Origin: Eledone cirrhosa
Taxonomy: Eukaryota > Mollusca > Cephalopoda > Octopoda > Eledonidae
Reading direction: 5' to 3'
Length of the DNA: 64,000 bases
NCBI GenBank assembly: GCA_964016885.1
Contig: OZ024748.1
Location: 31,414,152-31,478,151 of the forward strand
Shown here piece by piece: positions 13,519 to 26,945 of the stretch (its first letter is position 1; the number at the start of each line of letters is the position of its first letter). The notes under the pieces were generated by a model. It made no database searches, was not told where the DNA came from, and saw only the letters and a list, made by a program, of their open reading frames with translations. The position numbers and the translations under genes were made by a program.

Positions 13519-15595
13519 TTAAGTTCCAAGGATGGAGGCCGTGTGAGCGTGTGTTTTGTATAATGAAAAATTGAACAGGGACAGAACAGAGAGGCAGTAC
13601 GACAAATGTTTATTAAATTCACGCTCAGGAGAGTGGGGGGTAGGTGGAGGACGACGTTTCGGGCATAAGCCCTTCTTCAGGCGAGAGTTCAAAAGCTGTG
13701 TAGGGGAGTGGTGGAGAGACATATAGCGAAAGGAAACGGTGCGAATGAAAAATTAACAAATAAAGACAAACAATTGTAGGAACACAGGCAAAGAATCATA
13801 TACGGAAAAAAAAGCGGTACGGTAACAAAATCAAACAGAGGTAATGTGTGGAAGGAAAGACAAAGTGTGGGAAGGTGTGTAAAGTTCGGAGAAAGGTCAC
13901 GGCGGATTAGATCGGGGTTGAGCCGGTTGTTAAGTTAAGTTCCAAGGATGGAGGCCGTGTGAGCGTGTGTTTTGTATAATGAAAAATTGAACAGGGACAG
14001 AACAGAGAGGCAGTACGACAAATGTTTATTAAATTCACGCTCAGGAGAGTGGGGGGTAGGTGGAGGACGACGTTTCGGGCATAAGCCCTTCTTCAGGTGA
14101 GAGTTCAAAAGGTGTGTAGGGGAGTGGTGGAGAGACATATAGCGAAAGGAAACGGTGCGAATGAAAAATTAACAAATAAAGACAAACAATTGTAGGAACA
14201 CAGGCAAAGAATCATATACGGAAAAAAAAGGGGTACGGTAACAAAATCAAACAGAGGTAATGCGTGGAAGGAAAGACAAAGTGTGGGAAGGTGTGTAAAG
14301 TTCGGAGAAAGGTCACGGCGGATTAGATCGGGGTTGAGCCGGTTGTTAAGTTAAGTTCCAAGGATGGAGGCCGTGTGAGCATGTGTTTTGTATAATGAAA
14401 AATTGAACAGGGACAGAACAGAGAGGCAGTACGACAAATGTTTATTAAATTCACGCTCAGGAGAGTGGGGGGTAGGTGGAGGATGACGTTTCGGGCATAA
14501 GCCCTTCTTCAGGTGAGAGTTCAAAAGGTGTGTAGGGGAGTGGTGGAGAGACATATAGCGAAAGGAAACGGTGCGAATGAAAAATTAACAAATAAAGACA
14601 AACAATTGTAGGAACACAGGCAAAGAATCATACACGGAAAAAAAGGGGTACAGTAACAAAATCAAACAGAGGTAATGCGTGGAAGGAAAGACAAAGTGTG
14701 GGAAGGTGTGTAAAGTTCGGAGAAAGGTCACGGCGGATTAGATCGGGGTTGAGCCGGTTGTTAAGTTAAGTTCCAAGGATGGAGGCCGTGTGAGCGTGTG
14801 TTTTGTATAATGAAAAATTGAACAGGGACAGAACAGAGAGGCAGTACGACAAATGTTTATTAAATTCACGCTCAGGAGAGTGGGGGGTAGGTGGAGGATG
14901 ACGTTTCGGGCATAAGCCCTTCTTCAGGTGAGAGTTCAAAAGGTGTGTAGGGGAGTGGTGGAGAGACATATAGCGAAAGGAAACGGTGCGAATGAAAAAT
15001 TAACAAATAAAGACAAACAATTGTAGGAACACAGGCAAAGAATCATATACGAAAAAAAAGGGGTACGGTAACAAAATCAAACAGAGGTAATGCGTGGAAG
15101 GAAAGACAAAGTGTGGGAAGGTGTGTAAAGTTCGGAGAAAGGTCACGGCGGATTAGATCGGGGTTGAGCCGGTTGTTAAGTTAAGTTCCAAGGATGGAGG
15201 CCGTGTGAGCGTGTGTTTTGTATAATGAAAAATTGAACAGGGACAGAACAGAGAGGCAGTACGACAAATGTTTATTAAATTCACGCTCAGGAGAGTGGGG
15301 GGTAGGTGGAGGACGACGTTTCGGGCATAAGCCCTTCTTCAGGTGAGAGTTCAAAAGGTGTGTAGGGGAGTGGTGGAGAGACATATAGCGAAAGGAAACG
15401 GTGCGAATGAAAAATTAACAAATAAAGACAAACAATTGTAGGAACACAGGCAAAGAATCATATACGGAAAAAAAGGGGTACGGTAACAAAATCAAACAGA
15501 GGTATTGCGTGGAAGGAAAGACAAAGTGTGGGAAGGTGTGTAAAGTTCGGAGAAAGGTCACGGCGGATTAGATCGGGGTTGAGCCGGTTGTTAAG
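13519..15595 (+). repeat. Collapsed higher-order repeat copy A3 (5 monomers, 2,077 bp)
   Basis: Monomers start at 13519, 13935, 14351, 14766 and 15181. The first has the type-one variants (CAGGCGAGAG). 14351 has the type-fourteen GAGCATGTG, 14766 is type fifteen, and 15181 ends with the type-sixteen GAGGTATTGCG. Types two to twelve are missing, so this looks like the 16-monomer repeat shortened by eleven monomers, with the junction in or near the monomer at 13935. Confidence 0.85.
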
Positions 15596-16011
15596 TTAAG
15601 TTCCAAGGATGGAGGCCGTGTGAGCGTGTGTTTTGTATAATGAAAAATTGAACAGGGACAGAACAGAGAGGCAGTACGACAAATGTTTATTAAATTCACG
15701 CTCAGGAGAGTGGGGGGTAGGTGGAGGACGACGTTTCGGGCATAAGCCCTTCTTCAGGCGAGAGTTCAAAAGCTGTGTAGGGGAGTGGTGGAGAGACATA
15801 TAGCGAAAGGAAACGGTGCGAATGAAAAATTAACAAATAAAGACAAACAATTGTAGGAACACAGGCAAAGAATCATATACGGAAAAAAAAGCGGTACGGT
15901 AACAAAATCAAACAGAGGTAATGTGTGGAAGGAAAGACAAAGTGTGGGAAGGTGTGTAAAGTTCGGAGAAAGGTCACGGCGGATTAGATCGGGGTTGAGC
16001 CGGTTGTTAAG

Positions 16012-16408
16012 TTAAGTTCCAAGGATGGAGGCCGTGTGAGCGTGTGTTTTGTATAATGAAAAATTGAACAGGGACAGAACAGAGAGGCAGTACGACAAAT
16101 GTTTATTAAATTCACGCTCAGGAGAGTGGGGGGTAGGTGGAGGACGACGTTTCGGGCATAAGCCCTTCTTCAGGTGAGAGTTCAAAAGGTGTGTAGGGGA
16201 GTGGTGGAGAGACATATAGCGAAAGGAAACGGTGCGAATGAAAAATTAACAAATAAAGACAAACAATTGTAGGAACACAGGCAAAGAATCATATACGGAT
16301 AAAAAAGGGGTACGGTAACAAAATCAAACATAGACAAAGTGTGGGAAGGTGTGTAAAGTTCGGAGAAAGGTCTCGGCGGATTAGATCGGTGTTGAGCCGG
16401 TTGTTAAG
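16012..16408 (+). repeat. 397-bp monomer variant with 19-bp deletion (copy 3)
   Basis: Same junction (between 16330 and 16331) and linked variants as the copies at 671 and 7302. Its distance from copy 2 is 8,710 bp, which equals one 6,633-bp A repeat plus the extra 2,077-bp five-monomer copy A3. Confidence 0.95.
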
Positions 16409-17240
16409 TTAAGTTCCAAGGATGGAGGCCGTGTGAGCGTGTGTTTTGTATAATGAAAAATTGAACAGGGACAGAACAGAGAGGCAGTACGACAAATGTT
16501 TATTAAATTCACGCTCAGGAGAGTGGGGGGTAGGTGGAGGATGACGTTTCGGGCATAAGCCCTTCTTCAGGTGAGAGTTCAAAAGGTGTATAGGGGAGTG
16601 GTGGAGAGACATATAGCGAAAGGAAACGGTGCGAATGAAAAATTAACAAATAAAGACAAACAATTGTAGGAACACAGGCAAAGAATCATATACGGAAAAA
16701 AAAGGGGTACGGTAACAAAATCAACCAGAGGTAATGCGTGGAAGGAAAGACAAAGTGTGGGAAGGTGTGTAAAGTTCGGAGAAAGGTCACGGCGGATTAG
16801 ATCGGTGTTGAGCCGGTTGTTAAGTTAAGTTCCAAGGATGGAGGCCGTGTGAGCGTGTGGTTTGTATAATGAAAAATTGAACAGGGACAGAACAGAGAGG
16901 CAGTACGACAAATGTTTATTAAATTCACGCTCAGGAGAGTGGGGGGTAGGTGGAAGACGACGTTTCGGGCATAAGCCCTTCTTCAGGTGAGAGTTCAAAA
17001 GGTGTGTAGGGGAGTGGTGGAGAGACATATAGCGAAAGGAAACGGTGCGAATGAAAAATTGACAAATAAAGACAAACAATTGTAGGAACACAGGCAAAGA
17101 ATCATATACGAAAAAAAAAGGGGTACGGTAACAAAATCAAACAGAGGTAATGCGTGGAAGGAAAGACAAAGTGTGGGAAGGTGTGTAAAGTTCGGAGAAA
17201 GGTCACGGCGGATTAGATCGGGGTTGAGCCGGTTGTTAAG

Positions 17241-17660
17241 TTAAGTTCCAAGGATGGAGGCCGTGTGAGCGTGTGTTTTGTATAATGAAAAATTGAACAG
17301 GGACAGAACAGAGAGGCAGTACGACAAATGTTTATTAAATTCACGCTCAGGAGAGTGGGGGGGGGGTAGGTGGAGGACGACGTTTCGGGCATAAGCCCTT
17401 CTTCTGGTGAGAGTTCAAAAGGTGTGTAGGGGAGTGGTGGAGAGACATATAGCGAAAGGAAACGGTGCGAATGAAAAATTAACAAATAAAGACAAACAAT
17501 TGTAGGAACACAGGCAAAGAATCATATACGGAAAAAAAAGGGGTACGGTAACAAAATCAAACAGAGGTAATGCGTGGAAGGAAAGACAAAGTGTGGGAAG
17601 GTGTGTAAAGTTCGGAGAAAGGTCACGGCAGATTAGATCGGGGTTGAGCCGGTTGTTAAG
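17241..17660 (+). repeat. 420-bp monomer with 10-G run
   Basis: The G-run is expanded to ten G, four more than usual, and the copy also has CTTCTGGTG as in 8947. The minus-strand frame is shifted. It is the longest monomer in the window. Slippage at a G-run or a sequencing artefact could explain it. Confidence 0.85.
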
Positions 17661-18907
17661 TTAAGTTCCAAGGATGGAGGCCGTGTGAGCGTGTGTTTTG
17701 TATAATGAAAAATTGAACAGGGACAGAACAGAGAGGCAGTACGACAAATGTTTATTAAATTCACGCTCAGGAGAGTGGGGGGTAGGTGGAGGACGACGTT
17801 TCGGGCATAAGCCCTTCTTCAGGTGAGAGTTCAAAAGGTGTGTAGGGGAGTGGTGGAGAGACATATAGCGAAAGGAAACGGTGCGAATGAAAAAATAACA
17901 AATAAAGACAAACAATTGTAGGAACACAGACAAAGAATCATATACGGAAAAAAAGGGGTACGGTAACAAAATCAAACAGAGGTAATGCGTGGAAGGAAAG
18001 ACAAAGTGTGGGAAGGTGTGTAAAGTTCGGAGAAAGGTCACGGCGGATTAGATCGGGGTTGAGCCGGTTGTTAAGTTAAGTTCCAAGGATGGAGGCCGTG
18101 TGAGCGTGTGTTTTGTATAATGAAAAATTGAACAGGGACAGAACAGAGAGGCAGTACGACAAATGTTTATTAAATTCACGCTCAGGAGAGTGGGGGGTAG
18201 GTGGAGGACGACGTTTCGGGCATAAGCCCTTCTTCAGGTGAGAGTTCAAAAGGTGTGTAGGGGAGTGGTGGAGAGACATATAGCGAAAGGAAACGGTGCG
18301 AATGAAAAATTAACAAATAAAGACAAACAATTGTAGGAACACAGTCAAAGAATCATATACGGAAAAAAATGGGGTACGGTAACAAAATCAAACAGAGGTA
18401 ATGCGTGGAAGGAAAGACAAAGTGTGGGAAGGTGTGTAAAGTTCGGAGAAAGGTCACGGCGGATTAGATCGGGGTTGAGCCGGTTGTTAAGTTAAGTTCC
18501 AAGGATGGAGGCCGTGTGAGCGTGTGTTTTGTATAATGAAAAATTGAACAGGGACAGAACAGAGAGGCAGTACGACAAATGTTTATTAAATTCACGCTCA
18601 GGAGAGTGGGGGGTAGGTGGAGGACGACGTTTCGGGCATAAGCCCTTCTTCAGGTGAGAGTTCAAAAGGTGTGTAGGGGAGTGGTGGAGAGACATATAGC
18701 GAAAGGAAACGGTGCGAATGAAAAATTAACAAATAAAGACAAACAATTGTAGGAACACAGGCAAAGAATCATATACGGAAAAAAATGGGGTACGGTAACA
18801 AAATCAAACAGAGGTAATGAGTGGAAGGAAAGACAAAGTGTGGGAAGGTGTGTAAAGTTCGGAGAAAGGTCACGGCGGATTAGATCGGGGTTGAGCCGGT
18901 TGTTAAG

Positions 18908-21900
18908 TTAAGTTCCAAGGATGGAGGCCGTGTGAGCTTGTGTTTTGTATAATGAAAAATTGAACAGGGACAGAACAGAGAGGCAGTACGACAAATGTTT
19001 ATTAAATTCACGCTCAGGAGAGTGGGGGGTAGGTGAAGGACGACGTTTCGGGCATAAGCCCTTCTTCAGGTGAGAGTTCAAAAGGTGTGTGGGGGAGTGG
19101 TGGAGAGACATATAGCGAAAGGAAACGGTGCGAATGAAAAATTAACAAATAAAGACAAACAATTGTAGGAACACAGGCAAAGAATCATATACGGAAAAAA
19201 AAGGGGTACGGTAACAAAATCAAACAGAGGTAATGCGTGGAAGGAAAGACAAAGTGTGGGAAGGTGTGTAAAGTTCGGAGAAAGGTCACGGCGGATTAGA
19301 TCGGGGTTGAGCCGGTTGTTAAGTTAAGTTCCAAGGATGGAGGCCGTGTGAGCGTGTGTTTTGTATAATGAAAAATTGAACAGGGACAGAACAGAGAGGC
19401 AGTACGACAAATGTTTATTAAATTCACGCTCAGGAGAGTGGGGGGTAGGTGGAGGACGACGTTTCGGGCATAAGCCCTTCTTCGGGTGAGAGTTCAAAAG
19501 GTGTGTAGGGGAGTGGTGGAGAGACATATAGCGAAAGGAAACGGTGCGAATGAAAAATTAACAAATAAAGACAAACAATTGTAGGAACACAGACAAAGAA
19601 TCATATACGGAAAAAAAAGCGGTACGGTAACAAAATCAAACAGAGGTAATGCGTGGAAGGAAAGACAAAGTGTGGGAAGGTGTGTAAAGTTCGGAGAAAG
19701 GTCACGGCGGATTAGATCGGGGTTGAGCCGGTTGTTAAGTTAAGTTCCAAGGATGGAGGCCGTGTGAGCGTGTGTTTTGTATAATGAAAAATTGAACAGG
19801 GACAGAACAGAGAGGCAGTACGACAAATGTTTATTAAATTCACGCTCAGGAGAGTGGGGGGTAGGTGGAGGACGACGTTTCGGGCATAAGCCCTTCTTCA
19901 GGTGAGAGTTCAAAAGGTGTGTAGGGGAGTGGTGGAGAGACATATAGCGAAAGGAAACGGTGCGAATGAAAAATTAACAAATAAAGACAAACAATTGTAG
20001 GAACACAGGCAAAGAATCATATACGGAAAAAAAAGGGGTACGGTAACAAAATCAATCAGAGGTAATGCGTGGAAGGAAAGACAAAGTGTGGGAAGGTGTG
20101 TAAAGTTCGGAGAAAGGTCACGGCGGATTAGATCGGGGTTGAGCCGGTTGTTAAGTTAAGTTCCAAGGATGGAGGCCGTGTGAGCGTGTGTTTTGTATAA
20201 TGAAAAATTGAACAGGGACAGAACAGAGAGGCAGTACGACAAATGTTTATTAAATTCACGCTCAGGAGAGTGGGGGGTAGGTGGAGGATTTCGTTTCGGG
20301 CATAAGCCCTTCTTCAGGTGAGAGTTCAAAAGGTGTGTAGGGGAGTGGTGGAGAGACATATAGCGAAAGGAAACGGTGCGAATGAAAAATTAACAAATAA
20401 AGACAAACAATTGTAGGAACACAGACAAAGAATCATATACGGAAAAAAAAGCGGTACGGTAACAAAATCAAACAGAGGTAATGCGTGGAAGGAAAGACAA
20501 AGTGTGGGAAGGTGTGTAAAGTTCGGAGAAAGGTCACGGCGGATTAGATCGGGGTTGAGCCGGTTGTTAAGTTAAGTTCCAAGGATGGAGGCCGTGTGAG
20601 CGTGTGTTTTGTATAATGAAAAATTGAACAGGGACAGAACAGAGAGGCAGTACGACAAATGTTTATTAAATTCACGCTCAGGAGAGTGGGGGGTAGGTGG
20701 AGGACGACGTTTCGGGCATAAGCCCTTCTTCAGGTGAGAGTTCAAAAGGTGTGTAGGGGAGTGGTGGAGAGACATATAGCGAAAGGAAACGGTGCGAATG
20801 AAAAATTAACAAATAAAGACAAACAATTGTAGGAACACAGGCAAAGAATCATATACGGAAAAAAAGGGGTACGGTAACAAAATCAATCAGAGGTAATGCG
20901 TGGAAGGAAAGACAAAGTGTGGGAAGGTGTGTAAAGTTCGGAGAAAGGTCACGGCGGATTAGATCGGGGTTGAGCCGGTTGTTAAGTTAAGTTCCAAGGA
21001 TGGAGGCCGTGTGAGCGTGTGTTTTGTATAATGAAAAATTGAACAGGGACAGAACAGAGAGGCAGTACGACAAATGTTTATTAAATTCACGCTCAGGAGA
21101 GTGGGGGGTAGGTGGAGGATGACGTTTCGGGCATAAGCCCTTCTTCAGGTGAGAGTTCAAAAGGTGTGTAGGGGAGTGGTGGAGAGACATATAGCGAAAG
21201 GAAACGGTGCGAATGAAAAATTAACAAATAAAGACAAACAATTGTAGGAACACAGGCAAAGAATCATATACGGAAAAAAAGGGGTACGGTAACAAAATCA
21301 AACAGAGGTAATGCGTGGAAGGAAAGACAAAGTGTGGGAAGGTGTGTAAAGTTCGGAGAAAGGTCACGGCGGATTAGATCGGGGTTGAGCCGGTTGTTAA
21401 GTTAAGTTCCAAGGATGGAGGCCGTGTGAGCTTGTGTTTTGTATAATGAAAAATTGAACAGGGACAGAACAGAGAGGCAGTACGACAAATGTTTATTAAA
21501 TTCACGCTCAGGAGATTGGGGGGTAGGTGGAGGACGACGTTTCGGGCATAAGCCCTTCTTCAGGTGAGAGTTCAAAAAGTGTGTAGGGGAGTGGTGGAGA
21601 GACATATAGCAAAAGGAAACGGTGCGAATGAAAAATTAACAAATAAAGACAAACAATTGTAGGAACACAGGCAAAGAATCATATACGGAAAAAAAGGGGT
21701 ACGGTAACAAAATCAAACAGAGGTAATGCGTGGAAGGAAACACAAAGTGTGGGAAGGTGTGTAAAGTTCGGAGAAAGGTCACGGCGGATTAGATCGGGGT
21801 TGAGCCGGTTGTTAAGTTAAGTTCCAAGGATGGAGGCCGTGTGAGCGTGTGTTTTGTATAATGAAAAATTGAACAGGGACAGAACAGAGAGGCAGTACGA

Positions 21901-22232
21901 CAAATGTTTATTAAATTCACGCTCAGGAGAGTGGGGGGTAGGTGGAGGACGACGTTTCGGGCATAAGCCCTTCTTCAGGTGAGAGTTCAAAAGGTGTGTA
22001 GGGGAGTGGTGGAGAGACATATAGCGAAAGGAAACGGTGCGAATGAAAAATTAACAAATAAAGACAAACAATTGTAGGAACACAGGCAAAGAATCATATA
22101 CGGAAAAAAAAGCGGTACGGTAACAAAATCAAACAGAGGTAATGCGTGGAAGGAAAGACAAAGTGTGGGAAGGTGTGTAAAGTTCAGAGAAAGGTCACGG
22201 CGGATTAGATCGGGGTTGAGCCGGTTGTTAAG
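18908..22232 (+). repeat. Satellite block B0 (8 monomers) with internal two-monomer duplication
   Basis: Monomers start at 18908, 19324, 19740, 20156, 20572, 20987, 21402 and 21817. CACAGACAAAG at about 19589 and 20421, and AATCAATCAGAGG at about 20050 and 20881, alternate with a spacing of about 832 bp, showing a tandem duplication of two monomers. 18908 and 21402 share GAGCTTGTG. The three monomers 18492-18908-19324 (GAGTGG, GTGTGGGGGAG, CTTCGGGTG) reappear in the same order at 23065-23481-23897 and 31936-32352-32768. Confidence 0.8.
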
Positions 22233-25200
22233 TTAAGTTCCAAGGATGGAGGCCGTGTGAGCGTGTGTTTTGTATAATGAAAAATTGAACAGGGACAGAA
22301 CAGAGAGGCAGTACGACAAATGTTTATTAAATTCACGCTCAGGAGAGTGGGGGGTAGGTGGAGGATGACGTTTCGGGCATAAGCCCTTCTTCAGGTGAGA
22401 GTTCAAATGGTGTGTAGGGGAGTGGTGGAGAGACATATAGCGAAAGGAAACGGTGCGAACGAAAAATTAACAAATAAAGACAAACAATTGTAGGAACACA
22501 GGCAAAGAATCATATACGGAAAAAAAAGGGGTACGGTAACAAAATCAAACAGAGGTAATGCGTGGAAGGAAAGACAAAGTGTGGGAAGGTGTGTAAAGTT
22601 CGGAGAAAGGTCACGGCGGATTAGATCGGTGTTGAGCCGGTTGTTAAGTTAAGTTCCAAGGATGGAGGCCGTGTGAGCGTGTGTTTTGTATAATGAAAAA
22701 TTGAACAGGGACAGAACAGAGAGGCAGTACGACAAATGTTTATTAAATTCACGCTCAGGAGAGTGGGGGGTAGGTGGAAGACGACGTTTCGGGCATAAGC
22801 CCTTCTTCAGGTGAGAGTTCAAAAGGTGTGTAGGGGAGTGGTGGAGAGACATATAGCGAAAGGAAACGGTGCGAATGAAAAATTAACAAATAAAGACAAA
22901 CAATTGTAGGAACACAGTCAAAGAATCATATACGGAAAAAAAGGGGGTACGGTAACAAAATCAAACAGAGGTAATGCGTGGAAGGAAAGACAAAGTGTGG
23001 GAAGGTGTGTAAAGTTCGGAGAAAGGTCACGGCGGATTAGATCGGGGTTGAGCCGGTTGTTAAGTTAAGTTCCAAGGATGGAGGCCGTGTGAGCGTGTGT
23101 TTTGTATAATGAAAAATTGAACAGGGACAGAACAGAGAGGCAGTACGACAAATGTTTATTAAATTCACGCTCGGGAGAGTGGGGGGTAGGTGGAGGACGA
23201 CGTTTCGGGCATAAGCCCTTCTTCAGGTGAGAGTTCAAAAGGTGTGTAGGGGAGTGGTGGAGAGACATATAGCGAAAGGAAACGGTGCGAATGAAAAATT
23301 AACAAATAAAGACAAACAATTGTAGGAACACAGGCAAAGAATCATATACGGAAAAAAAAGGGGTACGGTAACAAAATCAAACAGAGGTAATGAGTGGAAG
23401 GAAAGACAAAGTGTGGGAAGGTGTGTAAAGTTCGGAGAAAGGTCACGGCGGATTAGATCGGGGTTGAGCCGGTTGTTATGTTAAGTTCCAAGGATGGAGG
23501 CCGTGTGAGCGTGTGTTTTGTATAATGAAAAATTGAACAGGGACAGAACAGAGAGGCAGTACGACAAATGTTTATTAAATTCACGCTCAGGAGAGTGGGG
23601 GGTAGGTGGAGGACGACGTTTCGGGCATAAGCCCTTCTTCAGGTGAGAGTTCAAAAGGTGTGTGGGGGAGTGGTGGAGAGACATATAGCGAAAGGAAACG
23701 GTGCGAATGAAAAATTAACAAATAAAGACAAACAATTGTAGGAACACAGGCAAAGAATCATATACGGAAAAAAAAGGGGTACGGTAACAAAATCAAACAG
23801 AGGTAATGCGTGGAAGGAAAGACAAAGTGTGGGAAGGTGTGTAAAGTTCGGAGAAAGGTCACGGCGGATTAGATCGGGGTTGAGCCGGTTGTTAAGTTAA
23901 GTTCCAAGGATGGAGGCCGTGTGAGCGTGTGTTTTGTATAATGAAAAATTGAACAGGGACAGAACAGAGAGGCAGTACGACAAATGTTTATTAAATTCAC
24001 GCTCAGGAGAGTGGGGGGTAGGTGGAGGACGACGTTTCGGGCATAAGCCCTTCTTCGGGTGAGAGTTCAAAAGGTGTGTAGGGGAGTGGTGGAGAGACAT
24101 ATAGCGAAAGGAAACGGTGCGAATGAAAAATTAACAAATAAAGACAAACAATTGTAGGAACACAGGCAAAGAATCATATACGGAAAAAAAAGCGGTACGG
24201 TAACAAAATCAAACAGAGGTAATGCGTGGAAGGAAAGACAAAGTGTGGGAAGGTGTGTAAAGTTCGGAGAAAGGTCACGGCGGATTAGATCGGGGTTGAG
24301 CCGGTTGTTAAGTTAAGTTCCAAGGATGGAGGCCGTGTGAGCGTGTGTTTTGTATAATGAAAAATTGAACAGGGACAGAACAGAGAGGCAGTACGACAAA
24401 TGTTTATTAAATTCACGCTCAGGAGAGTGGGGGGTAGGTGGAGGACGACGTTTCGGGCATTAGCCCTTCTTCAGGTGAGAGTTCAAAAGGTGTGTAGGGG
24501 AGTGGTGGAGAGACATATAGCGAAAGGAAACGGTGCGAATGAAAAATTAACAAATAAAGACAAACAATTGTAGGAACACAGGCAAAGAATCATATACGGA
24601 AAAAAAGGGGTACGGTAACAAAATCAAACAGAGGTAATGCGTGGAAGGAAAGACAAAGTGTGGGAAGGTGTGTAAAGTTCGGAGAAAGGTCACGGCGGAT
24701 TAGATCGGGGTTGAGCCGGTTGTTAAGTTAAGTTCCAAGGATGGAGGCCGTGTGAGCGTGTGTTTTGTATAATGAAAAATTGAACAGGGACAGAACAGAG
24801 AGGCAGTACGACAAATGTTTATTAAATTCACGCTCAGGAGAGTGGGGGGTAGGTGGAGGACGACGTTTCGGGCATAAGCCCTTCTTCAGGTGAGAGTTCA
24901 AAAGGTGTGTAGGGGAGTGGTGGAGAGACATATAGCGAAAGGAAACGGTGCGAATGAAAAATTAACAAATAAAGACAAACAATTGTAGGAACACAGGCAA
25001 AGAATCATATACGGAAAAAAAAGGGGTACGGTAACAAAATCAAACAGAGGTAATGCGTGGAAGGAAAGACAAAGTGTGGGAAGGTGTGTAAAGTTCGGAG
25101 AAAGGTCACGGCGGATTAGATCGGTGTTGAGCCGGTTGTTAAGTTAAGTTCCAAGGATGGAGGCCGTGTGAGCGTGTGTTTTGTATAATGAAAAATTGAA

Positions 25201-26798
25201 CAGGGACAGAACAGAGAGGCAGTACGACAAATGTTTATTAAATTCACGCTCAGGAGAGTGGGGGGTAGGTGGAGGACGACGTTTCGGGCATAAGCCCTTC
25301 TTCTGGTGAGAGTTCAAAAGGTGTGTAGGGGAGTGGTGGAGAGACATATAGCGAAAGGAAACGGTGCGAATGAAAAATTAACAAATAAAGACAAACAATT
25401 GTAGGAACACAGGCAAAGAATCATATACGGAAAAAAAGGGGTACGGTAACAAAATCAAACAGAGGTAATGCGTGGAAGGAAAGACAAAGTGTGGGAAGGT
25501 GTGTAAAGTTCGGAGAAAGGTCACGGCGGATTAGATCGGGGTTGAGCCGGTTGTTAAGTTAAGTTCCAAGGATGGAGGCCGTGTGAGCGTGTGTTTTGTA
25601 TAATGAAAAATTGAACAGGGACAGAACAGAGAGGCAGTACGACAAATGTTTATTAAATTCACGCTCAGGAGAGTGGGGGGTAGGTGGAGGACGACGTTTC
25701 GGGCATAAGCCCTTCTTCAGGTGAGAGTTCAAAAGGTGTCTAGGGGAGTGGTGGAGAGACATATAGCGAAAGGAAACGGTGCGAATGAAAAATTAACAAA
25801 TAAAGACAAACAATTGTAGGAACACAGGCAAAGAATCATATACGGAAAAAAAAGCGGTACGGTAACAAAATCAAACAGAGGTAATGCGTGGAAGGAAAGA
25901 CAAAGTGTGGGAAGGTGTGTAAAGTTCGGAGAAAGGTCACGGCGGATTAGATCGGGGTTGAGCCGGTTGTTAAGTTAAGTTCCAAGGATGGAGGCCGTGT
26001 GAGCGTGTGTTTTGTATAATGAAAAATTGAACAGGGACAGAACAGAGAGGCAGTACGACAAATGTTTATTAAATTCACGCTCAGGAGAGTGGGGGGTAGG
26101 TGGAGGACGACGTTTCGGGCATAAGCCCTTCTTCAGGTGAGAGTTCAAAAGGTGTGTAGGGGAGTGGTGGAGAGACATATAGCGAAAGGAAACGGTGCGA
26201 ATGAAAAATTAACAAATAAAGACAAACAATTGTAGGAACACAGGCAAAGAATCATATACGGGAAAAAAAGGGGTACGGTAACAAAATCAAATAGAGGTAA
26301 TGCGTGGAAGGAAAGACAAAGTGTGGGAAGGTGTGTAAAGTTCGGAGAAAGGTCACGGCGGATTAGATCGTTGTTGAGCCGGTTGTTAAGTTAAGTTCCA
26401 AGGATGGCGGCCGTGTGAGCGTGTGTTTTGTATAATGAAAAATTGAACAGGGACAGAACAGAGAGGCAGTACGACAAATGTTTATTAAATTCACGTTCAG
26501 GAGAGTGGGGGGTAGGTGGAAGCCGACGTTTCGGGCATAAGCCCTTCTTCAGGTGAGAGTTCAAAAGGTGTGTAGGGGAGTGGTGGAGAGACATATAGCG
26601 AAAGGAAACGGTGCGAATGAAAAATTAACAAATAAAGACAAACAATTGTAGGAACACAGGCAAAGAATCATATACGGAAAAAAAAGGGGTACGGTAACAA
26701 AATCAAACAGAGGTAATGTGTGGAAGGAAAGACAAAGTGTGGGAAGGTGTGTAAAGTTCGGAGAAAGGTCACGGCGGATTAGATCGGGGTTGAGCCGG

Positions 26799-26945
26799 TT
26801 AAGTTCCAAGGATGGAGGCCGATGGAGGTACGGTAACAAAATCAAACAGAGGTAATGCGTGGAAGGAAAGACAAAGTGTGGGAAGGTGTGTAAAGTTCGG
26901 AGAAAGGTCACGGCGGATTAGATCGGGGTTGAGCCGGTTGTTAAG
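26799..26945 (+). repeat. 147-bp truncated monomer with templated junction (copy 1)
   Basis: Monomer positions from about 23 to 299 are replaced by a junction reading GGAGGCCGATGGAGGTACGG. The inserted GATGGAGG copies the GATGGAGG lying 10 bp upstream. The monomer in front (26391) ends with GCCGGTTAAGTTCC, an 8-bp loss from the usual GCCGGTTGTTAAGTTAAG. Both changes are found together in all four copies. Confidence 0.93.

Larger units (their letters stand above)
15596..18907 (+). repeat. Truncated higher-order repeat copy A4 (8 monomers)
   Basis: Monomers start at 15596, 16012, 16409, 16825, 17241, 17661, 18076 and 18492. The first four are types one to four, including the 397-bp monomer at 16012 and the GAAAAATTGACAAAT variant shared by 8115 and 16825. 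17241 shares CTTCTGGTG and GGCAGATTAG with 8947, 17661 shares GAAAAAATAACA with 9363, and 18076 shares CACAGTCAAAG with 9779. The type-five equivalent of 8531 is absent. After 18492 the order departs from the A repeat. Confidence 0.85.
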
